Shown: positions 46,147 through 56,741, counted from the first letter of the stretch. The stretch: 64,000 nucleotides of DNA from Beggiatoa alba B18LD (GCF_000245015.1 NZ_JH600070.1:513594-577593), one strand, 5' to 3'. Numbers and translations are program-made. Notes: generated by a model from the sequence alone, not told the origin.

Positions 46147-47985
46147 TTAGCCCGCTAATGCGCGAACTTTTACATAACTACCAGGTGCGTCTTCAATGAT
46201 TGGTAATGCGCCTGTCCCTATAACACGGGCATCGACTTTACCATCGCCATATTGGTCAATCCATAATGCCCAATGCGGCCACCAAGAACCCTCATGTTTG
46301 GTTGCCCCTTTTAACCATACATTTGGAGAATCAATGGTTTTAGTCTTATCATTGGTGTAGTAAAAATATTTAGGTTTGTAGGGCGGATTAATAATGCCTG
46401 CAATATGTCCAGACCCCCCTAAAATAAATTTCACATCACCAGAAACTAATTGTGTCCCTGCATAAGTAGATTCCCATGGGGCAATATGGTCTTCTTGTGC
46501 AGAGACAAAGCACATAGGAATATTAACTTTACCTAAATCAATGGGTTCACCCGCTAAAGTCACTTTATTAGGGGTTTTTAACGCATTGTTTAAATACATA
46601 TTGCGTAGGTAGAAGCTGTGCATTTTAGCAGGCATACGGGTAGAGTCAGAATTCCAGTAGAGCAAATCAAACGCACTGGCTTCTCTTCCCATCAAATAAT
46701 TATTAATGTGGAATGACCAAATTAAATCATTTGCCCGTAACATGGTGAATGTTGTCGCCATGTGGCTACCTTCTAAATAGCCTTTTTCATCCATCTTTGC
46801 TTCTAACGCTTCGATTTGCTCTTCATCGATAAAGACGCTTAATTCACCAGGGTCTTTAAAATCTAATAAAGTGGTGAATAAAGTTGCACTGACAATACGC
46901 TTGTCTTGTTTGCTCGCCATATAGGCTAACGTGCTGGTCAACAACGTACCGCCTAAGCAATAACCGATGGCATTAACTTCTTTTTCGCCCGTCGCTTTTT
47001 CGATAGCCGCTAAAGCCGCTAAAGGACCTTCTAGCATGTAATCTTCAAAGTTTTTATTGGCGAGGGTTGCATCAGGATTGACCCAAGAAATCACAAAAAC
47101 TGTTTGTCCTTGGTCAACTGCCCATTTAACAAACGAATTATTTTCGCGTAAGTCCAGAATGTAAAACTTATTAATCCAAGGAGGAACGATTAATAATGGA
47201 CGTTTATAAACTTTCTCGGTGCTTGGCGTATATTGGATTAACTGCATTAAGTCATTTTGAAAAACAACTTTACCCGCAGTCACCGCAATATTTTTACCAG
47301 GTGTAAAAGCATCTAAATCTGTCATTTTGACGCTTAAACGCCCTTTACCGCGTTCTAAATCTTCCAAAAAGTTATTTAACCCATTTAACAGATTTTGCCC
47401 ACCTGTTTGCAAGGTTAAAAATAAAACTTCAGGGTTTGTCGCCACAAAATTGGTCGGTGCGAGCGCGTCGATTAATTGACGGGTATAAAAATCGATCTTC
47501 TTCGCATGTTGCGAATCACTATCTTTAATCCCTATCGCTTTGATAGTATTGTGTAACCATGTTGCAGAGAGTAAATAACTCTGTTTCACAAAATCAAAAG
47601 AGGGAACTGTATTCCAAGCCTCATGTTTAAACCGACGGTCCCCTTTTGCCGCATCGATATACGGTTCAATTTCTAAGCCTAAAGAACGTCGCCAAACATT
47701 CTCAATAACCTTTAACTGCTCCCGCCATAAAGACAGATTAGCTTCCATCAAACTGACAGGATTCATCATAAAATGCATGATTAACTCCTGTGATGCCTGA
47801 CTGATATTTAAGGGGTCATGATCAATGGTTGGAATTTCGCCCTGCTCAACCCGCTCAGTCTGCTGTTCAATCAAATGCGCCATAATTTTTTGGCTTTTAT
47901 CCAAAATCCCCTGCATAGTTTTTAACAAGGCATCAGGATCATAACCTTCAAAAATAGGGAGCTCACTCAATGACTGGGAAAACAT
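46147..47985 (-). CDS. phaC: Class I poly(3-hydroxyalkanoate) synthase
   Basis: 612 residues. Polymerises hydroxyacyl-CoA into PHA storage granules. Lipase-like box GYCLGG with catalytic Cys343, Asp in SAQEDHIAPW and His in GGSGHIAGI. PhaC_N domain in the first half. The length and single gene fit class I, which needs no PhaE or PhaR subunit. phaA and phaB are not in the window. Carbon storage of this kind is common in sulfur-oxidising filamentous bacteria. Confidence 0.96.
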   Translation of the reverse strand: MFSQSLSELPIFEGYDPDALLKTMQGILDKSQKIMAHLIEQQTERVEQGEIPTIDHDPLNISQASQELIMHFMMNPVSLMEANLSLWREQLKVIENVWRRSLGLEIEPYIDAAKGDRRFKHEAWNTVPSFDFVKQSYLLSATWLHNTIKAIGIKDSDSQHAKKIDFYTRQLIDALAPTNFVATNPEVLFLTLQTGGQNLLNGLNNFLEDLERGKGRLSVKMTDLDAFTPGKNIAVTAGKVVFQNDLMQLIQYTPSTEKVYKRPLLIVPPWINKFYILDLRENNSFVKWAVDQGQTVFVISWVNPDATLANKNFEDYMLEGPLAALAAIEKATGEKEVNAIGYCLGGTLLTSTLAYMASKQDKRIVSATLFTTLLDFKDPGELSVFIDEEQIEALEAKMDEKGYLEGSHMATTFTMLRANDLIWSFHINNYLMGREASAFDLLYWNSDSTRMPAKMHSFYLRNMYLNNALKTPNKVTLAGEPIDLGKVNIPMCFVSAQEDHIAPWESTYAGTQLVSGDVKFILGGSGHIAGIINPPYKPKYFYYTNDKTKTIDSPNVWLKGATKHEGSWWPHWALWIDQYGDGKVDARVIGTGALPIIEDAPGSYVKVRALAG

Positions 47986-48337
47986 TCAAGACTCCTAAAT
48001 ATTTCAACGATTGTATGTATTAACAGAACATCAACTTATAACAACGGTTTGTTGCAATTCATCCAGTTGACGTAAAGGTTATTAATAACACGCTAAAAGC
48101 ACTTATATTTTCAGATAAGCCACATCAGACATGTGCCATAATGATGCAATGCATCATAATTAAGTAGGGTAGCCAAAATAACCTTTAGTGGTCAAGTACA
48201 TCCCTAGAAAAAAAGATAATATACAAAGAAGTATTAAGTCTTTATTGTTTTAGTGACACAACTAGTGACACAACCCACATCCTTTAAATTTTGTGCTATG
48301 CATCACAATTACAAGCGGGGTAAAGATGACAGAATGG
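47986..48337. other. 352-bp region upstream of phaC
   Basis: No gene. It must contain the phaC promoter (minus strand) and the 3' end of the epmA transcript. A palindrome lies at 48141-48157. No member of the dispersed repeat families is present. Confidence 0.55.
48141..48157. promoter_or_regulatory. Palindrome, candidate operator for phaC
   Basis: atgatgcaatgcatcat is a perfect 8-bp dyad around one base, about 155 bp upstream of the phaC start. Its size suits a dimeric repressor. No regulator is assigned. Confidence 0.3.
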
Positions 48338-49306
48338 TTAAGCGTTATCAATGGAAAAAGATAAAACTTGCTGAATACGTTCAACGCCCACTTTTAACAT
48401 CAACACCCTATCCAATCCAATGGCAACGCCCGCACAATCAGGCAAACCCATTGCAAGCGCAGTTAAAAAATTTTCATCAATCGGATGCTGTGGCAAGTTT
48501 AACGCCGCACGTCGTTGCAAATCCTCCATAAAACGCGCTCGCTGTTCAACAGGATCAGCCAATTCATGAAAACCATTCGCTAATTCCATGCCTTTAAAAT
48601 ACACCTCAAAACGCGCCGCTAACTGGGGATTTGTTGGACACTTACGGGCTAAGGCTGCCTGAGTTGCGGGAAAATACTGCACGACTGTTGGGCAAGTTTG
48701 CCCAATAAATGGCTCTACTTGCTGACTCATCAAAAATTGCAAGCAACTATCCCTGTCTAAAGGCGTATGTGTGACTAAACCCGCTGTAACCGTTGCATAC
48801 TGCAAAGTTTCCAAAGGCGTATTTAACGGATGTAACCCTGTATAATCCTGAAAAACATCACAATAATTCACAACTTCTACAGGCGGACAAGCTAAAACCA
48901 ATTGTAATAACTCATTAATTTCTTGAATTAAATCTGCTAAAGAAAAATAAGGGCGATACCACTCTAACAAACTAAATTCAGGATTATGCTTTGTACCCGC
49001 CTCACCATCCCGAAACACTTTACAAATTTGAAAAATTGCACCACTACCGCCCGCTAATAAACGCTTCATCGGCAATTCAGGCGATGTTTGCAAAAATAAA
49101 GGCTCTACCGTCTCAGCATGATAATGCGTATAAAACGGCGCAATCATTGGCTCAGGCACACTCGCACGCGATAAAATCGGCGTTTCCACCTCCCACACCT
49201 CCCGCGCAACAAAAAAATCTCGAATTTGTTGATACAACTGACTGCGTGCTCGTAATACCTCAAAAGACGCAACAGACCGCCAAGTTAAAGAAGAACCTTG
49301 CAACAT
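48338..49306 (-). CDS. epmA: EF-P (R)-beta-lysine ligase EpmA
   Basis: 322 residues. Class II aminoacyl-tRNA synthetase paralogue (PoxA/GenX, LysRS-like without the anticodon-binding domain) that attaches beta-lysine to elongation factor P. Motif 2-like FRDGEAGTKHNPEFSLLEWY and motif 3-like GVAIGLDRVLML are clear. EpmB and EF-P genes are not in the window. Confidence 0.94.
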   Translation of the reverse strand: MLQGSSLTWRSVASFEVLRARSQLYQQIRDFFVAREVWEVETPILSRASVPEPMIAPFYTHYHAETVEPLFLQTSPELPMKRLLAGGSGAIFQICKVFRDGEAGTKHNPEFSLLEWYRPYFSLADLIQEINELLQLVLACPPVEVVNYCDVFQDYTGLHPLNTPLETLQYATVTAGLVTHTPLDRDSCLQFLMSQQVEPFIGQTCPTVVQYFPATQAALARKCPTNPQLAARFEVYFKGMELANGFHELADPVEQRARFMEDLQRRAALNLPQHPIDENFLTALAMGLPDCAGVAIGLDRVLMLKVGVERIQQVLSFSIDNA

Positions 49307-49347
49307 AACAAACCGCCATCCTGCGAAAAAAAGCTGATAAAACGCAA

Positions 49348-49767
49348 TTACAACAAGCGTTTTAATTGTGCTAAATACGCCTGTTCATCAGGCAATGTAT
49401 TATTACGTTGCGCTAACCACAACGTTTCTGCCAAACACTCCAACATTTGATGCTCTAGCTCATGCACATCACGCGCTTTTGCACGTAACGACTGATAAAG
49501 TGCGCGAATACCTACAGGTCGGTCAGTGCTTAACTGCTCACGAATCGCAATATGCAAGCCTAAATGTAAAAAAGGATTGGTTTCACCCATTTCAGGTAAA
49601 TAATCTTTATCCACAATATCTGCATGTAAAATCACATGGTATTCAGGATGCATTAATAAAACATCTAAAATCAGGCTTTCCAGCGGTTCTAAGGGCTTTT
49701 TTTCTTGATGTTTTCGCCACACTTCGATAAAAAAACGGCGGGTTGTATCACGTTGATCAGCAAACAT
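49348..49767 (-). CDS. DUF1841 family protein
   Basis: 139 residues, matching the DUF1841 pattern: an N-terminal R-x-FF-x-E-x-W helix, LDVLLMHPEYH, NPFLHLGLHIAIREQ, and a C-terminal helix ending in ...QLKRLL. Function unknown. Its conserved His residues could bind metal. It lies 41 bp upstream of epmA on the same strand and is probably co-transcribed. Confidence 0.88.
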   Translation of the reverse strand: MFADQRDTTRRFFIEVWRKHQEKKPLEPLESLILDVLLMHPEYHVILHADIVDKDYLPEMGETNPFLHLGLHIAIREQLSTDRPVGIRALYQSLRAKARDVHELEHQMLECLAETLWLAQRNNTLPDEQAYLAQLKRLL

Positions 49768-49983
49768 AGCTACACAGTCAGGGAAGAAGAATGAATAAGC
49801 AAATTATACGGGATTTTTAGGCAGGGCAACGTTAATAGGCGTTGTATTAAGTTAGTAAGAATAATTAGAGAGGAAAATAATTTACCCAATTAAAATCGCT
49901 GAAACTATTTATACCTGAAAATACAGCAACCCTCTGTTTTAAATTTTGAATATCGCAGAACTGGGGGTTAGAATTATTATTAT

Positions 49984-50967
49984 TTATTCTAAAATATCTC
50001 GAAAAATGACACTAGCCAGATGTTTTGCAAATTTCACAGGAACTGCATTACCAACCATCTTATATCCATCTGAAATATTTTTATATTTGAATATAAAATC
50101 ATCTGGAAACGTTTGAATTCTTGCACACTCACGCACGGAAAGCCGTCTATATAAATCTTCTTTTCCCTGCACAAAAACTCTTTTATCCCGCTCTACCAAC
50201 GCCATCTTTGGAGCTTGTGGATGTAATGGAGCATGGCGACCGCTCGCTTGAATCGTAAAGCTAGGCTCATCCCAACTTCTGACACGGTTTCTTGACATAT
50301 AAATACTTGAAAATCCGCCATTCACATACTCATGATTTAAAATGGGAAAGTTCTCACCTTCATATGCCCCTTTCTTCTCTTTTGCGGGCATTGTCAACCT
50401 TAAATCCCAAATAGCATCTTTTAACGTTGGTTTTGGTAAAACTTTACTGGGTGGAGTGAAACTCTTCCCAATTTTTTTATGATATCCAACAATGATGACC
50501 CTTTTCCTATCTTGGGGAACATCATAATCATGCGCATTTAAGAGAAAATAAGAAACGTTATAATTAAGCGAGTTAAACTCACGTAAAATTGCTTGAAAGG
50601 CTTCCTGATGCCTTGAAAGTAAAATGCCAGAAACATTCTCAGCAAGAAAGAACAAAGGGCTTTTTTCTTTTAAAATTCGGATGTATTCAAAAAATAGTTG
50701 TCCTCTTTTATCATTTATGCCTCTTCTTGCACCCGCTTCGCTCCAACTCTGACAGGGAGGTCCCCCAATAATGCCCGCACATTCAGGAATATCGGTAGGT
50801 AAAATATCAGTAATACTTCTTCTATCTAAATGAACATGAGGAAAGTTATATTCAAAAGTTTCCCAAATAGAGGAGTCAAACTCATTTGCCCAAATCGTAT
50901 TAAATCCCGCTTGATGAAATCCTAAATCAAGCCCGCCAGCACCACTGAATAAAGAAATTATTTTCAT
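49984..50967 (-). CDS. DNA cytosine-5 methyltransferase, probable GGCC specificity
   Basis: 327 residues. C5-methylase motifs in order: I SLFSGAGGLDLGF (5-17), IV GGPPCQSWSEAG with catalytic Cys72, VI AENVSG, VIII QDRKRV, IX RRLSVRECARIQTFPDDF, X MVGNAVP. The recognition region (NRVRSWDEPSFTIQASGRHAPLHPQAP) closely follows M.HaeIII/M.NgoPII as I remember them, hence GGCC. It follows the cognate nuclease gene after one base (TAA-T-ATG). Confidence 0.93.
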   Translation of the reverse strand: MKIISLFSGAGGLDLGFHQAGFNTIWANEFDSSIWETFEYNFPHVHLDRRSITDILPTDIPECAGIIGGPPCQSWSEAGARRGINDKRGQLFFEYIRILKEKSPLFFLAENVSGILLSRHQEAFQAILREFNSLNYNVSYFLLNAHDYDVPQDRKRVIIVGYHKKIGKSFTPPSKVLPKPTLKDAIWDLRLTMPAKEKKGAYEGENFPILNHEYVNGGFSSIYMSRNRVRSWDEPSFTIQASGRHAPLHPQAPKMALVERDKRVFVQGKEDLYRRLSVRECARIQTFPDDFIFKYKNISDGYKMVGNAVPVKFAKHLASVIFRDILE

Positions 50968-50968
50968 A

Positions 50969-51820
50969 TTACTTTGTATAAGAAAGAAGTTTAACGTTTA
51001 AAAGACGAGCTAGATTAGAGGGAGACCTAATCGCTACATTTCTAATTGTAAAATGCTCGCTTTGAAGTTGTTCTAATTGTTCTCTATCTGATTGAGGGAA
51101 AGTATTATATTTTTCTTCTAACAAAATAGTATGAACCGTCAATTGATGAAGTTCGGTGATGGAAGCAATATGCTGAAAAACCTTGATTGGATTTTCAATG
51201 TGCCACATACCACGAACTCTTAAATCTGTAATTCCTAAAGGGTCAACTTTTTTTACTTTGGCAAGTTCATTCGTTGCTACTAGCTCAACGCCTGATATTT
51301 CTGAAATCCCCTGAGAAATTTTATTAGCAACCCTATGATATATCTCGCTTTCAGCAGCATAGCAATCACCATAGACGAACCACAATGCTTTAAGCGTCGA
51401 TTTTGGCGCGACACCAATAATATAAATAATATCCTTCTGTTCCCAAGATACCGCGCCCTCACACTCTTTGCAGGCGTTTGTAATCCTTGAATCATTTCTA
51501 AATAATTTACTTTTTGGATAGGAACTATTCAGTGCAATAGCTGATGAAATACTTTCAATTTTCTTTACCTCAATCGCATCGCCTCCTTTAATGATAATAT
51601 CGGGCGGATTATTTTGATTGCCAATATAAGAAAAGTTTTGACTATAAAGCTTATCTTTTTCAGTATCACTTAAATGAAGAGAGTTGCAAAAAATATCTTT
51701 AATATAAGTTTCAAGAGCATCTCCCATACTATTTGCTCTATTTGAACCCTGATAAAATGAATTTAAGTCTGTAATTGGATTTTGTATAAGATTTTTTAAG
51801 GCAATAATTAAATTTGTCAT
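50969..51820 (-). CDS. Type II restriction endonuclease, NgoPII family
   Basis: 283 residues from the ATG at 51820; an ATG at 51868 would add 16, but the NgoPII start aligns with the later one. Key features: SNRANSMGDALETYIKD, NPPDIIIKGGDAIEVKKIES (PD-(D/E)xK active site with Asp and Glu-Val-Lys), ALNSSYPKSKLF and RVRGMWHIENP, all shared with NgoPII, which cuts GGCC. The nuclease precedes the methylase, so newly acquired DNA would need careful control; no C protein gene is visible. Confidence 0.88.
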   Translation of the reverse strand: MTNLIIALKNLIQNPITDLNSFYQGSNRANSMGDALETYIKDIFCNSLHLSDTEKDKLYSQNFSYIGNQNNPPDIIIKGGDAIEVKKIESISSAIALNSSYPKSKLFRNDSRITNACKECEGAVSWEQKDIIYIIGVAPKSTLKALWFVYGDCYAAESEIYHRVANKISQGISEISGVELVATNELAKVKKVDPLGITDLRVRGMWHIENPIKVFQHIASITELHQLTVHTILLEEKYNTFPQSDREQLEQLQSEHFTIRNVAIRSPSNLARLLNVKLLSYTK

Positions 51821-51940
51821 AGTGTTACAAGAGTGATTTTGTAATATTAAACAGTAACGTAAAAACATGATTGTTAATTATACTGTACATCCTTTCAGAA
51901 TCGAAACTAATAAGAACCTAAGTACTGCGAGATTTTATAG

Positions 51941-52085
51941 ATTAACCTGAGTTCGGCAAGTTTCTTTTAAAAAAGACAACAGGTTATCTGAATCGGGATT
52001 TTCAGGATTAGCAGGATTAAAAAGTGTCATTCACCTGACTTTTTGGTTTGAAGGTTTTAAATCCTGCTAATCCTGATTCAGACAA
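51941..52085 (+). repeat. MITE-like element A, copy 2
   Basis: Left flank ttaacctgagttcggcaagt...aaaaagacaacaggt (51941-51983), then a 102-bp core (51984-52085) beginning ttatctgaatcgggatt and ending aatcctgattcagacaa, with the same internal cacctgactttttggttt as copies 1 and 3. The core ends 4 bp before the stop of the gene at 52089. Confidence 0.85.
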
Positions 52086-52088
52086 TTT

Positions 52089-52481
52089 TTAAGGATTTAA
52101 ATTAACGATAGTGTTGGCAATCTCGGTGGCGATGGGTAGGGCTAAGGGGATAACACTGGTAAGGGCTTTGGTTGCGTCGATTAATCCTTGCGCGGTGACT
52201 TTAATTAAAGATTGTTTCGGTTTTTCTTTGTTGGCTTCTTCTAGCAAACTTTCGGTTAATTCGCTGGCTTCAATGGCTTTGTCTTTTTCCTGAGCAGGGA
52301 CTTTTTGCAACTCGGCATTTAATTGCGTGATTAATTGTTTTAACTTCTCTTTGGTGTCTTCACTGGCATTATGTAGCCCTGCAATTTGTTGTGTACCAAT
52401 GGTAATTTTTGCATTATCCCCTGTCGCAACGACACCAACCGTTGAACCTGAAATTGTGACAGAACGATTAGAACCAGTCAT
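52089..52481 (-). CDS. Small hypothetical protein
   Basis: 130 residues. The N terminus (SVTISGSTVGVVATGDNAKI) is a Gly/Thr/Val-rich beta-type segment, followed by an acidic/Lys-rich amphipathic helix region (about 38-90) and a C-terminal hydrophobic stretch (about 95-125: ATKALTSVIPLALPIATEIA). Similar 'G-N-x-V-x-G-D-N' starts occur in small proteins next to NTPase-type effectors, but I cannot name a family. Its stop abuts repeat element A. Possible membrane-active or partner-binding protein; function unknown. Confidence 0.65.
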   Translation of the reverse strand: MTGSNRSVTISGSTVGVVATGDNAKITIGTQQIAGLHNASEDTKEKLKQLITQLNAELQKVPAQEKDKAIEASELTESLLEEANKEKPKQSLIKVTAQGLIDATKALTSVIPLALPIATEIANTIVNLNP

Positions 52482-52738
52482 ATTTAATATTCCTTTGTGG
52501 ATAGAGAAGCAGATAAATAGGTTTTTATATTACATCAAATACTTAACTAAAGCATAGACGCGCTAAATGTTTAAAGTAAACCCGCCAAACAATCTCCCCA
52601 ATTTCCCCTTGTTTAACGATTTTCCCCACTACGCTTCGATTATTGTATAATTCGCGCTTTCTATATTTCCCCCCTGTTTATTTACCCTGTTGAAGGGGAA
52701 ATTATTTTGCTTGTCTGTATAGAGGTTATTCTCCATTT

Positions 52739-55150
52739 ATGAAGACTATCGCCGAACGTATTGCCGATGAACTCGGTGTGCAAGCTCGTCAAGTGCAAGC
52801 TGCCGTTGCGTTACTAGACGATGGCGCGACAGTGCCATTTATCGCCCGTTATCGTAAGGAATTAACAGGCGGTTTAGATGATACGCAGTTACGGACTTTA
52901 GAAGAGCGGTTGCGTTATTTGCGGGAAATGGATGAGCGTCGTGAGGCGATATTAAATAGTATTCGGGAACAAGAAAAACTAACGCCCGAATTAGAACAGG
53001 CAATTTTAGAAGCAGAAACAAAAACGCATTTAGAAGATTTGTATTTGCCGTATAAACCTAAACGGCGCACGAAAGCCCAAATTGCGAAGGAAGCAGGGCT
53101 TGAGCCTTTGGCATTAACTTTGTGGCAAGACCCAAGCCAAGACCCCGAAACAGTCGCAATGGGCTTTATTAATGCGGATAAAGGCGTAAGTGATGTTAAA
53201 CAGGCGTTAGATGGGGCTAGACAGATTTTAATGGAGCAGTTTTCTGAAAATGCGGCGTTGTTGGATAAGCTCCGTACTTTCATGTGGGATACGATTAAGT
53301 TGACTGCTAAAGTGGTCGATGGTAAGCAAACGGATGGCGCGAAGTTCGCGGATTATTTTGATTATCAAGAGCCTTTAAAAGAAATTCCTTCGCATCGGGC
53401 TTTAGCATTGTTCCGTGGTAGAAATGAGGGATTTTTGCAATTAACGCTCCCGTTAGCAGGGGAAGAAGACGCAGGCATTCCTTCGGCGCATCGTCCGTTA
53501 AATGCTTGTGAAGCGATGATTGCACAGCATTATCAAATTGCAGAGCAAGGACGTGCAGCCGATAAGTGGTTAGTGGAGACGGTGCGCTGGACGTGGCGGT
53601 TTAAAGTGCGTTTAAGCCTTGATGTGGAATTGTTGATGCGTTTACGTGAAAGCGCGGAAACTGAGGCGATTAAGGTTTTTTCACAGAATTTGAATGATTT
53701 GTTATTAGCTGCGCCTGCGGGTCAACGGGCAACGATGGGATTAGACCCTGGATTGCGGACAGGGGTTAAGGTTGCGGTGGTTGATAAAACAGGAAAATTA
53801 GTCGATAACGCAACGATTTATCCGCATCCGCCTAAAAATCAGTGGACAGAGTCGATTGCGCTGTTAGCGCATTTAGTGGCAAAACATGGGGTTGAGTTGC
53901 TGAGTATTGGTAATGGAACAGCGTCGCGTGAAACTGACCGTTTAGCAGGTGATTTAATTAAAGCGCATCCTGAATTGCGTTTAACAAAAATTGTGGTCTC
54001 TGAGGCGGGTGCGTCGGTTTATTCTGCGTCAGAATTGGCGGCTAATGAATTTCCTGATTTAGATGTGTCGATTCGTGGCGCGGTTTCTATTGCGCGTCGT
54101 TTACAAGACCCTTTAGCGGAATTGGTGAAAATCGAGCCGAAATCGATAGGGGTTGGACAGTATCAACATGATGTGAATCAGTCACAATTAGCCCGCACGT
54201 TGGATGCGGTGGTTGAGGATTGCGTGAACGCGGTCGGGGTTGATGTGAATACGGCTTCTATCCCGTTATTAAGTCGGGTATCGGGTTTAAATGCGGGTTT
54301 AGCGCGGAATATTGTGGCATTTCGGGATGAGCATGGCGTATTTACCAGTCGCGATATGTTGCGTAAAGTGCCCCGTTTTGGCGAGAAAACTTTCGAGCAG
54401 GCAGCGGGCTTTTTGCGGGTCGTGAATGGTGAGAATCCGCTGGATGCGTCTAGTGTGCATCCTGAAGCTTATCCTGTGGTTGAGCGAATTGTGTCTAAAA
54501 CGCAACGTCCCGTAAAAAATATGATAGGCGATGTCAGTTTTATTCGGCAGTTAAAAGCGCAGGAGTTTGTCGATGATAAATTTGGCGTGCCAACGGTCAC
54601 GGATATTTTACGTGAGTTGGAAAAACCTGGTCGTGACCCACGTCCCGAATTTAAAACGGCTGAGTTTAAAGAAGGGGTTGAAACCCTAAGCGATTTAAAA
54701 ATTGATATGGTCTTAGAGGGCGTTGTGACTAACGTCACGAATTTTGGCGCGTTTGTGGATATTGGCGTACATCAAGATGGTTTGGTGCATATTTCTGCGT
54801 TGTCGAATACTTTTGTGAAAGACCCGCGTGAAGTGGTAAAAGCGGGCGATGTGGTAAAAGTGAAGGTTTTAGAGGTTGATTTACCGCGTAAACGGGTGGC
54901 TTTAACCATGCGTTTAACAGATTCTGCTCGTGATTATGCGGGAACAGGGAGCAATGCACCTGTGGAAAAAGCCAAAGCAGGAGCGGGTTCTACGACTCAA
55001 GCGCATTCTCAGGCAAAATCGACAAATGCGGTTAAAAATACGTCTAAAGCGGGCAAACCTGTCAAACCCGCAAAATCGTCGCCTGCCCCTGAGCCAACAG
55101 CGTTGGGTTCTGCATTAGCGGCAGCCATGGCGAATGCTAAAAAACGTTAG
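52739..55150 (+). CDS. tex: Tex-family transcription accessory RNA-binding protein
   Basis: 803 residues. Domain order as in Tex/Spt6: N-terminal helical bundle (about 1-190), YqgF-like RNase H fold ([16 protein letters not shown], about 334-350), helix-hairpin-helix motifs ([19 protein letters not shown]; about 515) and an S1 domain ([16 protein letters not shown], about 660-730). The Ala/Lys/Pro-rich tail is species-specific. Involved in nucleic-acid-associated transcription processes. Ribosome binding site agaggt upstream. Confidence 0.97.
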   Translation: MKTIAERIADELGVQARQVQAAVALLDDGATVPFIARYRKELTGGLDDTQLRTLEERLRYLREMDERREAILNSIREQEKLTPELEQAILEAETKTHLEDLYLPYKPKRRTKAQIAKEAGLEPLALTLWQDPSQDPETVAMGFINADKGVSDVKQALDGARQILMEQFSENAALLDKLRTFMWDTIKLTAKVVDGKQTDGAKFADYFDYQEPLKEIPSHRALALFRGRNEGFLQLTLPLAGEEDAGIPSAHRPLNACEAMIAQHYQIAEQGRAADKWLVETVRWTWRFKVRLSLDVELLMRLRESAETEAIKVFSQNLNDLLLAAPAGQRATMGLDPGLRTGVKVAVVDKTGKLVDNATIYPHPPKNQWTESIALLAHLVAKHGVELLSIGNGTASRETDRLAGDLIKAHPELRLTKIVVSEAGASVYSASELAANEFPDLDVSIRGAVSIARRLQDPLAELVKIEPKSIGVGQYQHDVNQSQLARTLDAVVEDCVNAVGVDVNTASIPLLSRVSGLNAGLARNIVAFRDEHGVFTSRDMLRKVPRFGEKTFEQAAGFLRVVNGENPLDASSVHPEAYPVVERIVSKTQRPVKNMIGDVSFIRQLKAQEFVDDKFGVPTVTDILRELEKPGRDPRPEFKTAEFKEGVETLSDLKIDMVLEGVVTNVTNFGAFVDIGVHQDGLVHISALSNTFVKDPREVVKAGDVVKVKVLEVDLPRKRVALTMRLTDSARDYAGTGSNAPVEKAKAGAGSTTQAHSQAKSTNAVKNTSKAGKPVKPAKSSPAPEPTALGSALAAAMANAKKR

Positions 55151-55256
55151 GAATATCAATTAAGGGGTGGCAGGTGATAGGTGTCAACCGCTTAATTTCT
55201 CGTCTCAGCCGTCTATACTACATTTATAAGTTTTGAAAACTGTTTAGGAATTTGTT

Positions 55257-55745
55257 ATGCCCGTTTATGCGACCCCTGAAGAAGCTGAATTAGCCTTTTA
55301 TGAGGCGTTTGAGACCGCTGACCTTACAGAGATGGGAAGGGTTTGGGCAAATTCGGATGATATTACTTGCATTCATCCGATGGGGAATTGTTTAAGAGGG
55401 CGAGAGGAAGTCATGAGTGGCTGGCGTGAGGTCTTTAGCGGTGGTACGCGGTTAGCGTTCGAATTAACACAAGTTCAGCAAAATATTAATCATAATATTG
55501 CCATTCATATTTTATATGAAAACATCTCCTTAATCGGGAGCAACCGCCCTGCAACATCAATGATTGCTACAAATATTTATCAGTTAATTAATGGCAGTTG
55601 GCAAATTATTCTGCATCATTCGTCCTTAATGCCTGATGAGAATAGTTTAGACTTTGAAGACCCTTTTGAAGATGATGATGAAGACGATGGCGATTTTGTG
55701 GAAGATGCGGGCTTACCTGCCGCGCCTAAACGGATTGTGCATTAA
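55257..55745 (+). CDS. SnoaL-like (NTF2-fold) domain protein
   Basis: 162 residues. The NTF2 alpha+beta barrel: FYEAFETADLTEMGRVWA, CIHPMG, RGREEVMSGW, TNIYQLINGSWQIILHHSS. This SnoaL_3/DUF4440-type set is often annotated as a ketosteroid-isomerase-like protein; no catalytic residue can be assigned. A strongly acidic tail (about 130-150, runs of Asp and Glu) is added. aggaa ribosome binding site upstream. Confidence 0.85.
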   Translation: MPVYATPEEAELAFYEAFETADLTEMGRVWANSDDITCIHPMGNCLRGREEVMSGWREVFSGGTRLAFELTQVQQNINHNIAIHILYENISLIGSNRPATSMIATNIYQLINGSWQIILHHSSLMPDENSLDFEDPFEDDDEDDGDFVEDAGLPAAPKRIVH

Positions 55746-55781
55746 TCACTGATTCACATCGCGTGGGGCGTTTTCTGATTT

Positions 55782-56741
55782 ATGTTAAATCTGTTATTAC
55801 AACAACTCGCTGACGGTCAAGTTCATTCATTAACGCAGTTAGCAACGAGCTTGCACAAATCGCCTCTGCAAGTTGCAGATATGTTAATGGCGTTACAATC
55901 TTATGGCTTAAGCCTACAGGCGGTTACTGATGAGGCTTATCAATGGTCTCATCCTATCCCCTTATTAGATGCGACACAGTTAAAAGCGAATTTATCCCCT
56001 GAAGTCCGTCAGCATATTCAAACATTGCAAGTCTTTGCTGTCATAGACTCGACCAGTCGCCACTTGCACGCGCAAGCCAGTGACCCGCATAAAATTGCGA
56101 TTTGCTTGGCAGATTATCAAACGGCTGGTTATGGCAGGCAGGGAAAAACGTGGGTTTCTCCCTTTGCCAGTGGGATTTGCTTATCTTTTAAACAACGTTA
56201 TGCACAACCCTGCCAGTTAGTTGGGTTAAATATTGCGATTGCGATTGTTTTAGCGCGTTTTTTACAGCAACAGGGCGCGGTCGGCTTACAGATAAAATGG
56301 CCTAATGATATTTTATGGCAAGGGCAGAAATTAGCAGGTATTTTGTTAGAAAATCGCCCATTAACGACAGGGGCTTGTGAAATGGTATTAGGAATTGGGC
56401 TTAATGTTTGTTTTCCCTTACCATTGCCCATTTTAGAATATCCAATTGTTGATTTAAGGACCGTGATGGGACAAACACAGAATAGACAAGCCCTTGTGAT
56501 TGCACTGATTGAGCAATTAATCCCTCATTTATTGGCATATGGACGCAGAGGCTTAACACCGTATTTGCCCGATTGGCAAGCATTTGATTACTTAGCAGGA
56601 CAACAGGTAACATTAACAACACCACAAATACAAATTCAGGGTATTGCGTGTGGTATTGATGCTCAAGGCGCGTTACTATTAGAAGATGTCAATCATCAGC
56701 GACAACGCTATGTATATGGAGATGTTAGCGTTAAATTATGA
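55782..56741 (+). CDS. birA: Bifunctional biotin-protein ligase / biotin operon repressor
   Basis: 319 residues. An N-terminal winged helix (about 1-65) for DNA binding, then the ligase domain with the biotinyl-AMP loop GYGRQGKTWVSP (about 119-130), KWPNDILWQGQKLAGIL with catalytic Lys, and the C-terminal SH3-like domain. The stop overlaps the coaX start by 4 bp (ATGA). birA-coaX-SPOR is a common arrangement. Confidence 0.95.
   Translation: MLNLLLQQLADGQVHSLTQLATSLHKSPLQVADMLMALQSYGLSLQAVTDEAYQWSHPIPLLDATQLKANLSPEVRQHIQTLQVFAVIDSTSRHLHAQASDPHKIAICLADYQTAGYGRQGKTWVSPFASGICLSFKQRYAQPCQLVGLNIAIAIVLARFLQQQGAVGLQIKWPNDILWQGQKLAGILLENRPLTTGACEMVLGIGLNVCFPLPLPILEYPIVDLRTVMGQTQNRQALVIALIEQLIPHLLAYGRRGLTPYLPDWQAFDYLAGQQVTLTTPQIQIQGIACGIDAQGALLLEDVNHQRQRYVYGDVSVKL

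Noticed and set aside
48253..48531. 92-codon plus-strand frame overlapping epmA
   Set aside because: It lies mostly antisense to epmA, a well-supported gene, and has no domain or ribosome binding site.
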